Positions 37,024 to 44,980 of a DNA stretch of 64,000 nt are shown piece by piece. The stretch comes from Oharaeibacter diazotrophicus (GTDB lineage: Bacteria > Pseudomonadota > Alphaproteobacteria > Rhizobiales > Pleomorphomonadaceae), in assembly GCF_004362745.1 (NCBI RefSeq), contig NZ_SNXY01000006.1, positions 1,302,001-1,366,000 on the forward strand. Reading direction: 5' to 3'. A program made the translations under genes and the position numbers. Each line of letters begins with the position of its first letter. Positions within the stretch are counted from its first letter, which is position 1. The notes beneath the pieces were generated by a model that saw only the letters and a list, made by a program, of their open reading frames with translations, searched no databases and was not told the DNA's origin.

Positions 37024-38499
37024 ATGACTGGTCACGACCGACCGCAGATCGAAGCCGTCCCCGTCCCGGCGCGGGCCGAACCGCGGCTGCCGGCCTCGGG
37101 GCCGGCCCCGCTCGGCGGCCACGTCCGCGAGACGCTGCGTCTCGCCGGGCCGATCTCGATGGCCCATTTCTCCAACCTCGCCACCACCACGGCGACCCTC
37201 CTGATGTTCGGCTGGACCAGTGCCGACGCGCTCGCCGCCGGCGGCCTCGCCATCCGCGTCGCCGTCAGCACCAACATCCTCTGCGGCGTCGTGGTCGTCG
37301 CCGGCCTGATGATGTCCGAGGCCGAGGGCGCCGGCGACGGCCGCGCGGTGGCGGCGAGCTACGGCCGCGGCCTCGTGCTGGCCCTCGCCCTGTCGGTGCT
37401 GTCCTTCCTCTGGATGACCGTGTCGCCGACGCTGCTGCTCGCCCTCGGCCAGGATCCCGGGATCGTCGCCCGCACCGCCGACGTCCTCGACGTCATGCGC
37501 TGGGCCGAGCCGGCCAACCTGATCCGCCTCGGCCTGATGCGCTCGGCGCTGCCGGCGCTCGGCCTCGCCTCGATCCTGTTCGCGCTGACGCCGGTGTCGA
37601 TCGCCGCCTACGTGCTGATCGGCTTCGGCCTGGTGTCCGGCCGGTTCGGCCTGCCCGAGGTCGGCTGGCTCGGGATTCCCGTCGCCTTCGTGATCGTGAG
37701 CTGGGCCGGCGCGCTCGTCATGCTGGCCGTGGTCCACCTCGGACCGCGGCGCCGCAAGGTCGCCCTCCGCCCGGGCGGGCTCGGCGGCATCCTCCACGTC
37801 TTCGGCCGCGGCCTGCCGATCGGCACCATGCAGGCGATCGACAACGTCTACTATCTCACGCTGACGCTCCTGATCGGCCAGTTCGGCGCCGCCACCCTCG
37901 CCGCCCACCAGATCGCGCTCAACTTCGGCACCATCGCCTGGGCCTTCGCCTCCGCCTTCGGCGACGCCGGCGCGCTCCGGATCCGCTACCGCCGCGGCGC
38001 CCGCGCCATGGACGACGCCTGGCGCGCCGGCCGGGTCGCCGCCGTGCTGTCGGTGCTGTCGATGACCGCGGCGGCCGCCGTCGTTCTCGCCTTCCCCGCC
38101 CCCTTCGTCGGCCTGTTCCTCGACGTCCACCGGCCAGAGAACGCCGCCACCGTCGCGATCGCGCTCACGTTCATCCCGTTCGCCGCCGGCTTCATCTTCG
38201 CCGACGGCCTCTACGGCGCCGGCATGGGCGTGCTGCGCGGGCTCGACGACAACCGCTTCGCCATGGTCGCCTCGGCCTGCGGCTACTGGGGCGTCGGCAT
38301 GCCGCTCGCCTGCCTGTTCGCCTTCGCGCTCGGCTTCGGCGGCATCGGCATCTGGATCGGCATCGTCTGCGGCGTCACCCTGGTCGGTTCGGTGCTGCTC
38401 GCCCGCTTCGGCTGGCAGGCCGACCATGCCGGGCGGGCGAAGCACCGCGCCGCCGCGCCGCCGGCCGGCGAACTCGCCGGCTCCGGGAGCCCGACGTGA
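37024..38499 (+). CDS. MATE-family efflux transporter
   Basis: The 491-aa multidrug/metabolite exporter has about 12 membrane helices; RETLRLAGPISMAHFSNLATTTATLLMFGW opens the first bundle and GRGLPIGTMQAIDNVYYLTLTLLIGQFGAATLAAHQIALNFGTIAWAFASAFGDAGALRIRYRRGARA opens the second, mirroring the two MATE halves. The ATG at 37024 is chosen since the preceding open frame (from 36757) is low-complexity Arg/Pro. Its stop overlaps the GTG of the following exporter by 4 bp. Confidence 0.9.
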   Translation: MTGHDRPQIEAVPVPARAEPRLPASGPAPLGGHVRETLRLAGPISMAHFSNLATTTATLLMFGWTSADALAAGGLAIRVAVSTNILCGVVVVAGLMMSEAEGAGDGRAVAASYGRGLVLALALSVLSFLWMTVSPTLLLALGQDPGIVARTADVLDVMRWAEPANLIRLGLMRSALPALGLASILFALTPVSIAAYVLIGFGLVSGRFGLPEVGWLGIPVAFVIVSWAGALVMLAVVHLGPRRRKVALRPGGLGGILHVFGRGLPIGTMQAIDNVYYLTLTLLIGQFGAATLAAHQIALNFGTIAWAFASAFGDAGALRIRYRRGARAMDDAWRAGRVAAVLSVLSMTAAAAVVLAFPAPFVGLFLDVHRPENAATVAIALTFIPFAAGFIFADGLYGAGMGVLRGLDDNRFAMVASACGYWGVGMPLACLFAFALGFGGIGIWIGIVCGVTLVGSVLLARFGWQADHAGRAKHRAAAPPAGELAGSGSPT

Positions 38500-39590
38500 G
38501 CGCCGACGGCGGCGCCCGCTTCACCCCCGCCGATCTCGACGGCGCCGCGGCGATCCCGGCGGCGGCGCCGGATACGGCCGCCCCGTCCGCGGACGTGGAC
38601 GCCGCCGGCGCCGTCGACGCCTCGGATCTCGCCGAGGTCGCGCTGACCGCGCCGCTCGCCCCGCCGCTGTCGGCACCCCGGCGCGAGCCGGTCGCCGGAC
38701 GGCTCCGCCGGCTCGGCGCCCGCGGCCGCTCCCGCTGGACGGCGGCGTCCGACAACCTGCGCGGTTCGGCGCTGATGATCGGCTCGATCCTCGTCTTCTG
38801 CGTGATGATGTCGGCCATCAAGGCGATCGGCGACGGCCTGCCGCTGGTCGAGACCCTGCTGATCCGCCAGCTGCTGCTGACCGCCATGGTGCTGCCGGTG
38901 CTCCGGGGCGACCTCGTCGCGGTGTTCCGCTCGCAGCACGCCGGCCTCCTCGCCCTGCGCGGGCTGTTCTCTCTCGGTTCGCAATACACCTATTTCCTCG
39001 CGGTGCTCTACCTGCCGCTCGCCGAGATGACCGCCCTCGGCTTCAGCCAGGTGGTGTTCATGACGCTGACGGCGGTGGTCGTGCTGCGCGAGACCGTCGA
39101 CGCCCGCCGCTGGGCCGCCACCGGCATCGGCTTCCTCGGCGTCCTCGTGATGCTGAAGCCCGGCGCGGCGCTGTTCGACCCGCACGCGCTGCTGGCGATC
39201 CTGAGCGCCCTGCTCCTCTGCGGCGTCACCGCCTTCATCCGCCTGCTCGCGGACCGGGAGTCGACCTCCGCGATGCTGCTCTACCAGTCGGCCGTGCTCT
39301 GCCTAGCCTATGTCGGCCCGGCGATCTGGCTGTGGGAATGGCCGACGCCGCGCGAATGGGGCCTGCTCGCCCTGATCGGCGTGTTCGGCACCATCGGCCA
39401 GTATCTCTTCACGATGGCCTTCCGCGTCGCCGAGACCTCGGCGCTCGCCCCGCTCGAGTTCACCCGCCTGATCGTCGCCTGCGCGATCGGCTACGCCCTC
39501 TTCGACGAAATCCCCGACCTCCGGACCCTCCTCGGCGCCACCATCGTCATCGCCACCACGGTGTACACGGTCCGCGGCAACGCGGGGTGA
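38496..39590 (+). CDS. DMT-superfamily (EamA) transporter
   Basis: The 364-aa protein begins at a GTG overlapping the MATE stop. Residues 1-85 are a long Ala/Asp/Pro-rich cytosolic extension that normal EamA proteins lack. Ten membrane helices follow, with the paired EamA repeats (GSALMIGSILVFCVMMSAIKAIGDGLPLVETLLIRQ and LAILSALLLCGVTAFIRLLADRESTSAMLLYQ). It is probably a metabolite exporter co-expressed with the MATE protein. The extension could be partly untranslated if a later start is used. Confidence 0.88.
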   Translation: MSADGGARFTPADLDGAAAIPAAAPDTAAPSADVDAAGAVDASDLAEVALTAPLAPPLSAPRREPVAGRLRRLGARGRSRWTAASDNLRGSALMIGSILVFCVMMSAIKAIGDGLPLVETLLIRQLLLTAMVLPVLRGDLVAVFRSQHAGLLALRGLFSLGSQYTYFLAVLYLPLAEMTALGFSQVVFMTLTAVVVLRETVDARRWAATGIGFLGVLVMLKPGAALFDPHALLAILSALLLCGVTAFIRLLADRESTSAMLLYQSAVLCLAYVGPAIWLWEWPTPREWGLLALIGVFGTIGQYLFTMAFRVAETSALAPLEFTRLIVACAIGYALFDEIPDLRTLLGATIVIATTVYTVRGNAG

Positions 39591-39642
39591 TGGAGGGTGG
39601 GAGGGCGGAGGGCGGGCCCCCCCAGAAGCCGACCGAAATAAT

Positions 39643-39686
39643 GCAAAGTCCCGGCGAGTCGAAACGTCATGAAACGGGTTTAGGAG
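39643..39686 (+). repeat. Degenerate 3' part of the multi-hairpin repeat
   Basis: GCAAAGTCCCGGCGAGTCG followed by a decayed right arm and GAAACGGGTTTAGGAG corresponds to the last third of the repeat seen intact at 60656. It marks the sharp boundary between GC-rich DNA and the AT-rich island. Confidence 0.55.
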
Positions 39687-39695
39687 TGCCGAGGT

Positions 39696-40091
39696 CTATG
39701 GTGCACCCTCGGCTTTGCGCTTGCGGATCGAACGCTTCAAAATGAGATACAAACCCCATCCGACAAAATAAATAATGACAGCAGAGAAATAGAGGTACCC
39801 AAGAACAGTCCAGAAACTGTTCGTTTCCGCGATAAAACTCAACGACGCCTGCAGGCAAATGCCGGACGGGATCCCGACGCCATAGCCGGCACCACGCCAT
39901 GAAACAAGTGCATATGAAGGAATCCCTGATCGTTTCGCTAGCCCAAAAAACAACGACAACCCACCCAAAATTATCGCCGCGGCTAGAGATCCATAGAATA
40001 AACCAAGTAAAATCGAGAGCACGATACAAAAGGCGCCGCTAGCAACGAAAATTAGAGCAAACGCAAAAATTGAGTATGCGATACGCATCAT
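39696..40091 (-). CDS. Membrane protein of unknown function (AT-rich island)
   Basis: A 131-aa product with about three to four hydrophobic segments: IAYSIFAFALIFVASGAFCIVLSILLGLFYGSLAAAIILGGLSLFFGLA, GYGVGIPSGICLQASLSFIA and FWTVLGYLYFSAVIIYFVGWGLYLILK, ending in a basic tail. Codon use is visibly AT-richer than the neighbours. Its start (40091 or 40088) abuts the stop of the upstream gene, so the two are an operon. No family recognised; foreign origin is likely. Confidence 0.65.
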   Translation of the reverse strand: MMRIAYSIFAFALIFVASGAFCIVLSILLGLFYGSLAAAIILGGLSLFFGLAKRSGIPSYALVSWRGAGYGVGIPSGICLQASLSFIAETNSFWTVLGYLYFSAVIIYFVGWGLYLILKRSIRKRKAEGAP

Positions 40092-40565
40092 TCAATATCC
40101 AGTACCAAGAATTAAAAGAACATGGAAACGATCGAATATTTCCACGATCACGGTACTTTCATCATCAAACTGCGGGAGTTCTGGCTCAAAGCAGGTCTCA
40201 CCTGGGTATTCTAAACGATCTGAATAATTTATCGACAATCTGTCAGATCGATTCTCTGTATTAAATTTAATCAGTACACTTTTTATTGTTGTTGCACAGT
40301 TTTTCTTGTCGCCACCTTCAAAATAGAACGCTAAATCATGGCGGCAAATTTCTTTCGACTTTGTCCTGTTGTTGTAAACTGCTCTACCCCCTACAAAGAC
40401 AGAAATTCGACAGTCGTCGTTTCTGCAATCGATATCGAGCGCAGGTATTCCATCGCCTTTGGTGAGCGTCCTCGCCTCGCTTGGCTTCACGCATTGCGAT
40501 GCAGCGTAACCCGCAGAAGGAAACAGTGAGAGCGACATCACAATGGTGAAACACAAAATGCGCAT
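40092..40565 (-). CDS. Secreted protein of unknown function (AT-rich island)
   Basis: The 157-aa product from the ATG at 40565 carries a signal peptide (RILCFTIVMSLSLFPSAGYAA). The mature part has five Cys (SQCVKP, DCRNDDCR, EICRHD, KNCATT, ETCFEP counted by segment), which fits disulfide bonding in the periplasm. An ATG at 40592 is in frame but lacks a ribosome-binding site and would precede the signal peptide. Low GC content and lack of a known family point to acquired DNA. Confidence 0.62.
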   Translation of the reverse strand: MRILCFTIVMSLSLFPSAGYAASQCVKPSEARTLTKGDGIPALDIDCRNDDCRISVFVGGRAVYNNRTKSKEICRHDLAFYFEGGDKKNCATTIKSVLIKFNTENRSDRLSINYSDRLEYPGETCFEPELPQFDDESTVIVEIFDRFHVLLILGTGY

Positions 40566-40775
40566 TACAGTCCACGATATGATAGGATTCATGAGTAGTT
40601 TAACTCGCCGACGGCGTCGGACTTGATCGCATGCGGAACGATTCGCCGCCTTTCCGCCTCCCGGTCCACTTGCGGTGCGGTTCGAAATCGTGGTCGAATC
40701 TTCGCCACATAAGACTCGATCCGCAAGCGCCTCGAAAACGTTTCGTTCTTCATTTGGCGAATGAACTAGCCAAAT

Positions 40776-41159
40776 TCAAAACAACAGACAATCCTGAATG
40801 GAGGCTCTAAACATATCGTGCAGCGGGCTTGTATCAGAGTTACACAAAATCACACGCCGGCCGGAAACATGAGCCAACTCAAAATACCCGCCACTTTCAT
40901 CGATCAGTCGATCACCATCGAGTACCACGAACAATCCGAACAGCGCCTCACAAGCAGATTCGGCGATTAGGCTATCGACATGGTCTCTACTTTCGTCGTC
41001 GAGAGATTTGTACCAGTTTGAACGATTTCTGATCTCAACCGACACCTTACGCCCGGTCGGATTTCTCAGTCTCTCTACCACATCCAAAACCGCGGCATCG
41101 GCAACATGGATCTTGACCAGATCGACAAAGGACTCGCTGTCCATCCCGAAACTCCTCAT
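40776..41159 (-). CDS. Hypothetical protein (AT-rich island)
   Basis: The 127-aa soluble product starts at 41159 behind GGAAG. It is acidic, with SESFVDLVKIHVADAAVLDVVERLRNPTGRKVSVEIRNRSNWYKSL and a central EALFGLFVVLDGDRLIDESGGYFEL segment. No domain is recognised. Its size, acidity and island setting would suit an orphan immunity-type protein, but no toxin gene is seen, so this is only a suggestion. Confidence 0.58.
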   Translation of the reverse strand: MRSFGMDSESFVDLVKIHVADAAVLDVVERLRNPTGRKVSVEIRNRSNWYKSLDDESRDHVDSLIAESACEALFGLFVVLDGDRLIDESGGYFELAHVSGRRVILCNSDTSPLHDMFRASIQDCLLF

Positions 41160-41448
41160 TCTTGGAACTTCCAGGACGATGAGTCCTGCTCAACTTACTC
41201 GGAAACCAATGTAGGCTTCTCAGAATAACGACGAAACCAAAATTGCCGTAAATTCTTATGCGATTGAATATTCAGAAAATCTATGACCCCTGCATCTCCA
41301 TGGCATGGGCATCGCCAAATGCCCTGGCGTAGGCAAGGGAATAGTCGAAGCCGTTTCGCCGGCGTATGCCGTCGATATGCGTGCCACCGGGTGTTTCCGA
41401 ACAACACGACGTGATGCAAGACCGTGACCCGATATGGACGTCGCGACC
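41160..41448. other. Gap with no convincing gene
   Basis: This 289-bp stretch is the transition from the AT-rich island back to GC-rich DNA. The short open frames across it have no ribosome-binding site and implausible composition. Nothing else is seen. Confidence 0.4.
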
Positions 41449-41826
41449 TCATGACCGAGTGGTCGTCCGCGTCCGGCTTGCGTCCCGCGCACGGGATGCA
41501 AGCAGATCCAAGGCGACGGCGATCTTGATCCGTGCGGACTTCCTGCAACCGCGACGGTAGTCCGCGAGCGTCCTGCGCACCACCAGAATCTCGCCGTCGT
41601 CGCGCGGTACTTCGACGACGACGATCTCGTCGGGCGAAACGAGAACGGTGTAGATGTCTTCACCCTGGTCCATGACCCAGTCCAAGACGAAGGCGTCGGC
41701 GACGTTCGCCGTTTCGGCTCGGAGGGCGTCGACCAACCGATCGTCGCTGCCGTCGTTCAAGGCGGCATTGGATCGGAGCAACTGCTCGCGCAACAATCCT
41801 TCGGCGAGGCTGCCGATCAGCTTCAT
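41449..41826 (-). CDS. Hypothetical protein
   Basis: A 125-aa product from the ATG at 41826, which has GGGGTGAGG upstream. Sequence features are MKLIGSLAEGLLREQLLRSNAALNDGSDDRLVDALRAETANVADAFVLDWVMDQGEDIYTVLVSPDEIVVVEVPRDDG, then a basic tail with Arg/Thr repeats that may be the product of a shifted frame at the end. No family is recognised. It lies at the right edge of the AT-rich island and may belong to it. Confidence 0.55.
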   Translation of the reverse strand: MKLIGSLAEGLLREQLLRSNAALNDGSDDRLVDALRAETANVADAFVLDWVMDQGEDIYTVLVSPDEIVVVEVPRDDGEILVVRRTLADYRRGCRKSARIKIAVALDLLASRARDASRTRTTTRS

Positions 41827-42272
41827 GTCCTCACCCCCTGCACGTGCCCGCAGGACATGCGAAATCACGCTTCGCGGCCGATCATTGCGTCGCTGCGGTG
41901 AAGGGCCGCCGAGACTTCGCGCATCGCGGCCCCCGATGGCCGTTGAGCGGAAGAGGAAGTGCTCCGCCCTCGCGCCGAGGCGACGTTCATCCCAATGCTA
42001 CCAAGCGGGAGCAGCGTTCGCATCCGGTGCCTCGGCGATGAGACGCACGACGCGGAAGGTGAAGTCAGTGGCCGATCGGACGAACGCAGGGCGATCCGAC
42101 GGTGATTTCATTGACGGCAGCCGTCACATGCGAGCGGATCCGTCGAACACCGCCACCCGAACTCCGCGTCGAAGAACGAAGACGCCCCCGCGAGAACATT
42201 TCGTACTTGGTAAGAAAACGGCGCGCCATCGACGAAACCGAAGCGCCTTCGACATCCGGAACTGCAATGATC
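41827..42272. other. Gap without a recognisable gene
   Basis: This 446-bp region has intermediate GC content and only short open frames of Arg-rich composition. No hairpin, promoter or RNA gene stands out. It may be decayed coding sequence at the island edge. Confidence 0.4.
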
Positions 42273-42653
42273 CTAGCTCGTCCCGTCGACCGGCTCGGAC
42301 ACGCCCCCCTCCTCCGCCCGCACCACCTCCTCCTGCAGCGCCTTGAGGTGCGGGGCGGCGGCGTCCGTGGCGGCGCGTTCGATGGCGCGGAAGCGGGCGA
42401 CGAGGGCGAGGCCGAGGGGGGTGAGGGCGGCGCCGCCGCCGCGGCGCCCGCCGGACTGGCCGGAGACGACCGGCCGGCCGAAGGTGCGGTTCATCTCCTC
42501 GACCAGTTCCCAGGCGCGGCGGTAGGACATCCCCATCGCCCGCCCGCCCGCCGCGATCGAGCCGAAGGCCGCGATCTTCTCGAGCAGGTCGATCTTGCCG
42601 GGACCGATCCGGCCGTCGGGATCGAGATCGATGCGCAGGCTGAGGGCGGGCAT
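42273..42653 (-). CDS. ModE-like winged-helix regulator (no molybdate-binding domain)
   Basis: The 126-aa protein corresponds to the DNA-binding half of ModE: GPGKIDLLEKIAAFGSIAAGGRAMGMSYRRAWELVEEMNRTFGRPVVSGQSGGRRGGGAALTPLGLALVARFRAIERAA (about 18-95). The TOBE domains that bind molybdate in full-length ModE are absent. Such short forms are common in alphaproteobacteria and regulate molybdenum or related genes. No mod transporter is adjacent, though the DUF2478 gene at 43647 often accompanies molybdenum loci. Confidence 0.85.
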   Translation of the reverse strand: MPALSLRIDLDPDGRIGPGKIDLLEKIAAFGSIAAGGRAMGMSYRRAWELVEEMNRTFGRPVVSGQSGGRRGGGAALTPLGLALVARFRAIERAATDAAAPHLKALQEEVVRAEEGGVSEPVDGTS

Positions 42654-43131
42654 GACGGCGAGACTCGGTGGGCGGGGCCGATCGGACTATGGCCGCCGGC
42701 CGACGCCGACGCCAGTCCGGGCCGACGAATCATCCGCGACACCGCCCCGCGACCAGCCACGGGCTCGCCGGGCCGCACCGCGCGGAGCCACGGCCACGCG
42801 GGGTGTCGCGCCGCGCGCCTGGAGCCCATCGGAGCCAGCGTCCCTGCGCCCGAACCGGGAGCACGGCGGCAATACCGGGGTCGCCGAGTTCCGACCCGTC
42901 GTCGGCGCACTCGCGCGCCAGAGGCACCCGACCGGGCGCCGGCCGAAAGGGCGAAACCTCGCAAAGTTCCGACGAGTCGGGACGTTGAGAGGCAGGTACG
43001 AGAGGCCGTGGACGAGACGGCCTCCGCCGCGCTATTCCTTTTCGAATATAGCGCCATCGGCGGATCGAGGCCCCTCCCCGGATCGGCCGTCCGCTGCACG
43101 CCGGGCAGCCCCCGTTCACCCGAGGTGACCC
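42654..43131. other. Divergent gap modE-like / trmO, contains a repeat
   Basis: This 478-bp gap has no gene. Its right half holds repeat copy 2 (42889-43003). The rest is GC-rich with no obvious molybdate-type operator. Confidence 0.45.
42889..43003 (+). repeat. Multi-hairpin intergenic repeat, copy 2
   Basis: It runs from TTCCGACCCGTCGTCGG through CACCCGACCGGGCGCC, GGCCGAAAGGGCGAAACC and GCAAAGTTCCGACGAGTCGG to GGCAGGTACGAG. Several stems carry single mismatches, so this is the most worn of the four long copies. It lies about 130 bp upstream of trmO. Confidence 0.8.
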
Positions 43132-43650
43132 ATGACACCGCGTGACGAGATCCGTACCAACGAGGTGGCGGTGGCGCCGCCGGTGCCGGGCGACGCCGGG
43201 CTCGTGTTCGTGGGACGCATCGCGACGCCGTGGACCGAGCGGACCGACTGCCCGCGCCAAGGCCGGCTCGACGGGCCGGACTGCCGCATCGAGGTGTTCG
43301 AACCCTGGGTGGCGGCGCTCGACGGCATCGGCCGCTACGAGCGCCTCGAGGTGCTCTACTGGCTGCACCGCTCGCGCCGCGACCTGGTGCGTCAGAGCCC
43401 GGCCGACGACGGCGCCACGCGCGGCACCTTCGCGCTGCGTTCGCCGGTGCGGCCGAACCCGATCGGCACGGCGGTTGTCCGGCTGGTGGCGGTGGACGGG
43501 CCGTTCCTCACCGTGCGCGGGCTCGACTGCGTCGACGGCACGCCGCTCGTCGACCTCAAGCCCGACCGCACTCTGTTCGTGCCGCTGGCGCCGCCGCAGC
43601 CGGGCGACTTCGAGACCGGCCCGGCCGCTTCCGCGGGCCGGCCGGCGTGA
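43132..43650 (+). CDS. trmO: tRNA (N6-threonylcarbamoyladenosine37-N6)-methyltransferase TrmO
   Basis: The 172-aa single-domain YaeB/TsaA beta-barrel methyltransferase methylates t6A37 in tRNA-Thr using S-adenosylmethionine. Core motifs are [17 protein letters not shown] (about 28-44), [23 protein letters not shown], and [28 protein letters not shown] (about 95-122), with the family-defining RPNPIG. It is shorter than the E. coli protein because the C-terminal domain is absent, which is usual in this order. Its stop overlaps the next gene by 4 bp. Confidence 0.9.
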   Translation: MTPRDEIRTNEVAVAPPVPGDAGLVFVGRIATPWTERTDCPRQGRLDGPDCRIEVFEPWVAALDGIGRYERLEVLYWLHRSRRDLVRQSPADDGATRGTFALRSPVRPNPIGTAVVRLVAVDGPFLTVRGLDCVDGTPLVDLKPDRTLFVPLAPPQPGDFETGPAASAGRPA

Positions 43651-44216
43651 GCGCGCTGCCGCGCCTCTACGCCGACAACGACGTCGCCGGCATGGTCTAC
43701 GGCCCCGGCGACGATCCAGACGCCCTGCTCGCCGGCTTCGTCCGCACGCTGCTCGGCGAGGGCTGGGACGTGCTCGGCATCCTGCAGCGGAGCGTTCCGG
43801 GCGCGACGTCGCGCAACCGTGCCGTCGCGTTCGATCTCGTGCCCGCGGGCGAATGGCCGGAGCCGCCGGTCGCGGGCGTCCGGGCGCCGGGGCGTGCGGC
43901 GGACGCGCTGCCGGAACTCGGCCGCCGGCTCGCGGCCGTGCTCCACCGCCGGCCGGACCTCGTCGTCCTCAACCGCTTCGGCCGCGCCGAGGTCGCCGGC
44001 GGCGGCCTCGTCGACGTGCTCGGCCGCGCGCTCGAGGGCGGCGTGCCGGTGCTGGTCGCGGTGCCCGCCGGGCTCTACGACACCTGGATCGCCGGCACCG
44101 GCGGCCTCGCCGTCACGATCGAGCCGCGGGCGGAGCGGCTCCGCGGCTGGTGGGCCGCGCTCGGCAACGCGCCGTCGCCGCGGCGCGCGCCGCCGGCCTG
44201 CCCGCACGAGCCCTGA
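43647..44216 (+). CDS. DUF2478 family protein
   Basis: The 189-aa protein starts at a GTG overlapping the trmO stop. It shows the DUF2478 pattern: [38 protein letters not shown] (about 13-50), [58 protein letters not shown] (about 104-161). The layout resembles a P-loop-like nucleotide enzyme with an altered loop. Relatives sit near molybdate and nitrogen-fixation genes; the function is unknown. The ModE-like gene nearby fits that association. Confidence 0.8.
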   Translation: MSALPRLYADNDVAGMVYGPGDDPDALLAGFVRTLLGEGWDVLGILQRSVPGATSRNRAVAFDLVPAGEWPEPPVAGVRAPGRAADALPELGRRLAAVLHRRPDLVVLNRFGRAEVAGGGLVDVLGRALEGGVPVLVAVPAGLYDTWIAGTGGLAVTIEPRAERLRGWWAALGNAPSPRRAPPACPHEP

Positions 44217-44236
44217 CCACGGCGGCTCCGCTCGGC

Positions 44237-44863
44237 CTATTCCGCGCCGTCGAACGCGTGGACCGTGGCGGTGCCCGGCGTCCCCGCCGAGGCGCCCCAT
44301 TCGGCGACGACGTAGGTGGCGAGCGGTGTCAGCCGGGCCCACGGCAGGTGGTCGCGACCGGGGTCGCCGACGAGGACGCGCGCGCCGCGGCAGCGGAGTT
44401 CGGTCAGCGCGGCGAGCGCGGCGGTCGCGACGGCGGCGTCGTAGAAGACGTCGCCGGCGACGACGAGATCGAAGTGGCCGGCCGGGAGTTCGGCGGCCGT
44501 CGCGACGGCGAGGCCCGCGCGCCGGGCGTTGGCGCGGACCGCGGCGCGGGCAAAAGAGTCGGCGTCGAGCGCGACGACCTCGGCCGCACCGGCGCGGGCG
44601 GCGGCGAGGGCCGCGACGCCGCCGCCGGCGCCGAAGTCGAGCACGCGGCGGTCCGCGGCCAGCACCGGGTGGTCGAGGAGGTGACGGGCGAGCACGAGGC
44701 CGCCCGGCCAGGGCCGCGCCCAATAGGGCGGCGGGAAGGCCGGATCGGCGGCGGCGAGGCGGCCGAGGCCGCTCGACGGCACCGCCGCGTGCAGCGCGAT
44801 CTCGGGCACCAGCGGATGCGCCGCGGCCGGCAGCCGCGCGGTGATGAAGGCCTCGACGTCCAT
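44237..44863 (-). CDS. Class I SAM-dependent methyltransferase (ETFB-lysine/PrmA-like)
   Basis: The 208-aa methyltransferase has motif I VLDFGAGGGVAALAAARAGAAEVVALDAD (about 74-102) and the post-motif HFDLVVAGDVFYD (about 130-142), the latter resembling the GDVxYE/D motif of the METTL20/ETFB lysine methyltransferase and related protein methyltransferases. PPYWARPWPGGLVLARHLLDHP precedes motif I, as in that group. A protein-lysine substrate is inferred, not shown. It is convergent with the DUF2478 gene. Confidence 0.85.
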   Translation of the reverse strand: MDVEAFITARLPAAAHPLVPEIALHAAVPSSGLGRLAAADPAFPPPYWARPWPGGLVLARHLLDHPVLAADRRVLDFGAGGGVAALAAARAGAAEVVALDADSFARAAVRANARRAGLAVATAAELPAGHFDLVVAGDVFYDAAVATAALAALTELRCRGARVLVGDPGRDHLPWARLTPLATYVVAEWGASAGTPGTATVHAFDGAE

Positions 44864-44926
44864 GGTGGCGCCGTCACGCTGTCGCCCAGGAGGAACGTTC
44901 CGCCGGAGACGGGCGCCCTTTCGGGG

Positions 44927-44951
44927 GGAACCTTCTCCGCTGCCGGACGTT
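44927..44951 (+). promoter_or_regulatory. Sigma-EcfG-type promoter
   Basis: GGAAC at 44927-44931 and CGTT at 44948-44951 are separated by exactly 16 bp, matching the general stress sigma factor consensus of alphaproteobacteria. It ends 29 bp before the start codon of the hybrid kinase. Confidence 0.75.
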
Positions 44952-44980
44952 TACGCTCACCGAGGGCTTTCGGGGAAGCC

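Noticed and set aside
41195-41663. Two minus-strand open frames overlapping the gap near 41.3 kb
   Set aside because: No ribosome-binding site, implausible composition, and one runs in a shifted frame through the gene at 41449-41826. A frameshifted remnant cannot be excluded.
39640-41826. Integrated prophage or integrative element
   Set aside because: No integrase, tRNA gene, attachment-site duplication or phage structural gene is visible; only base composition is unusual.
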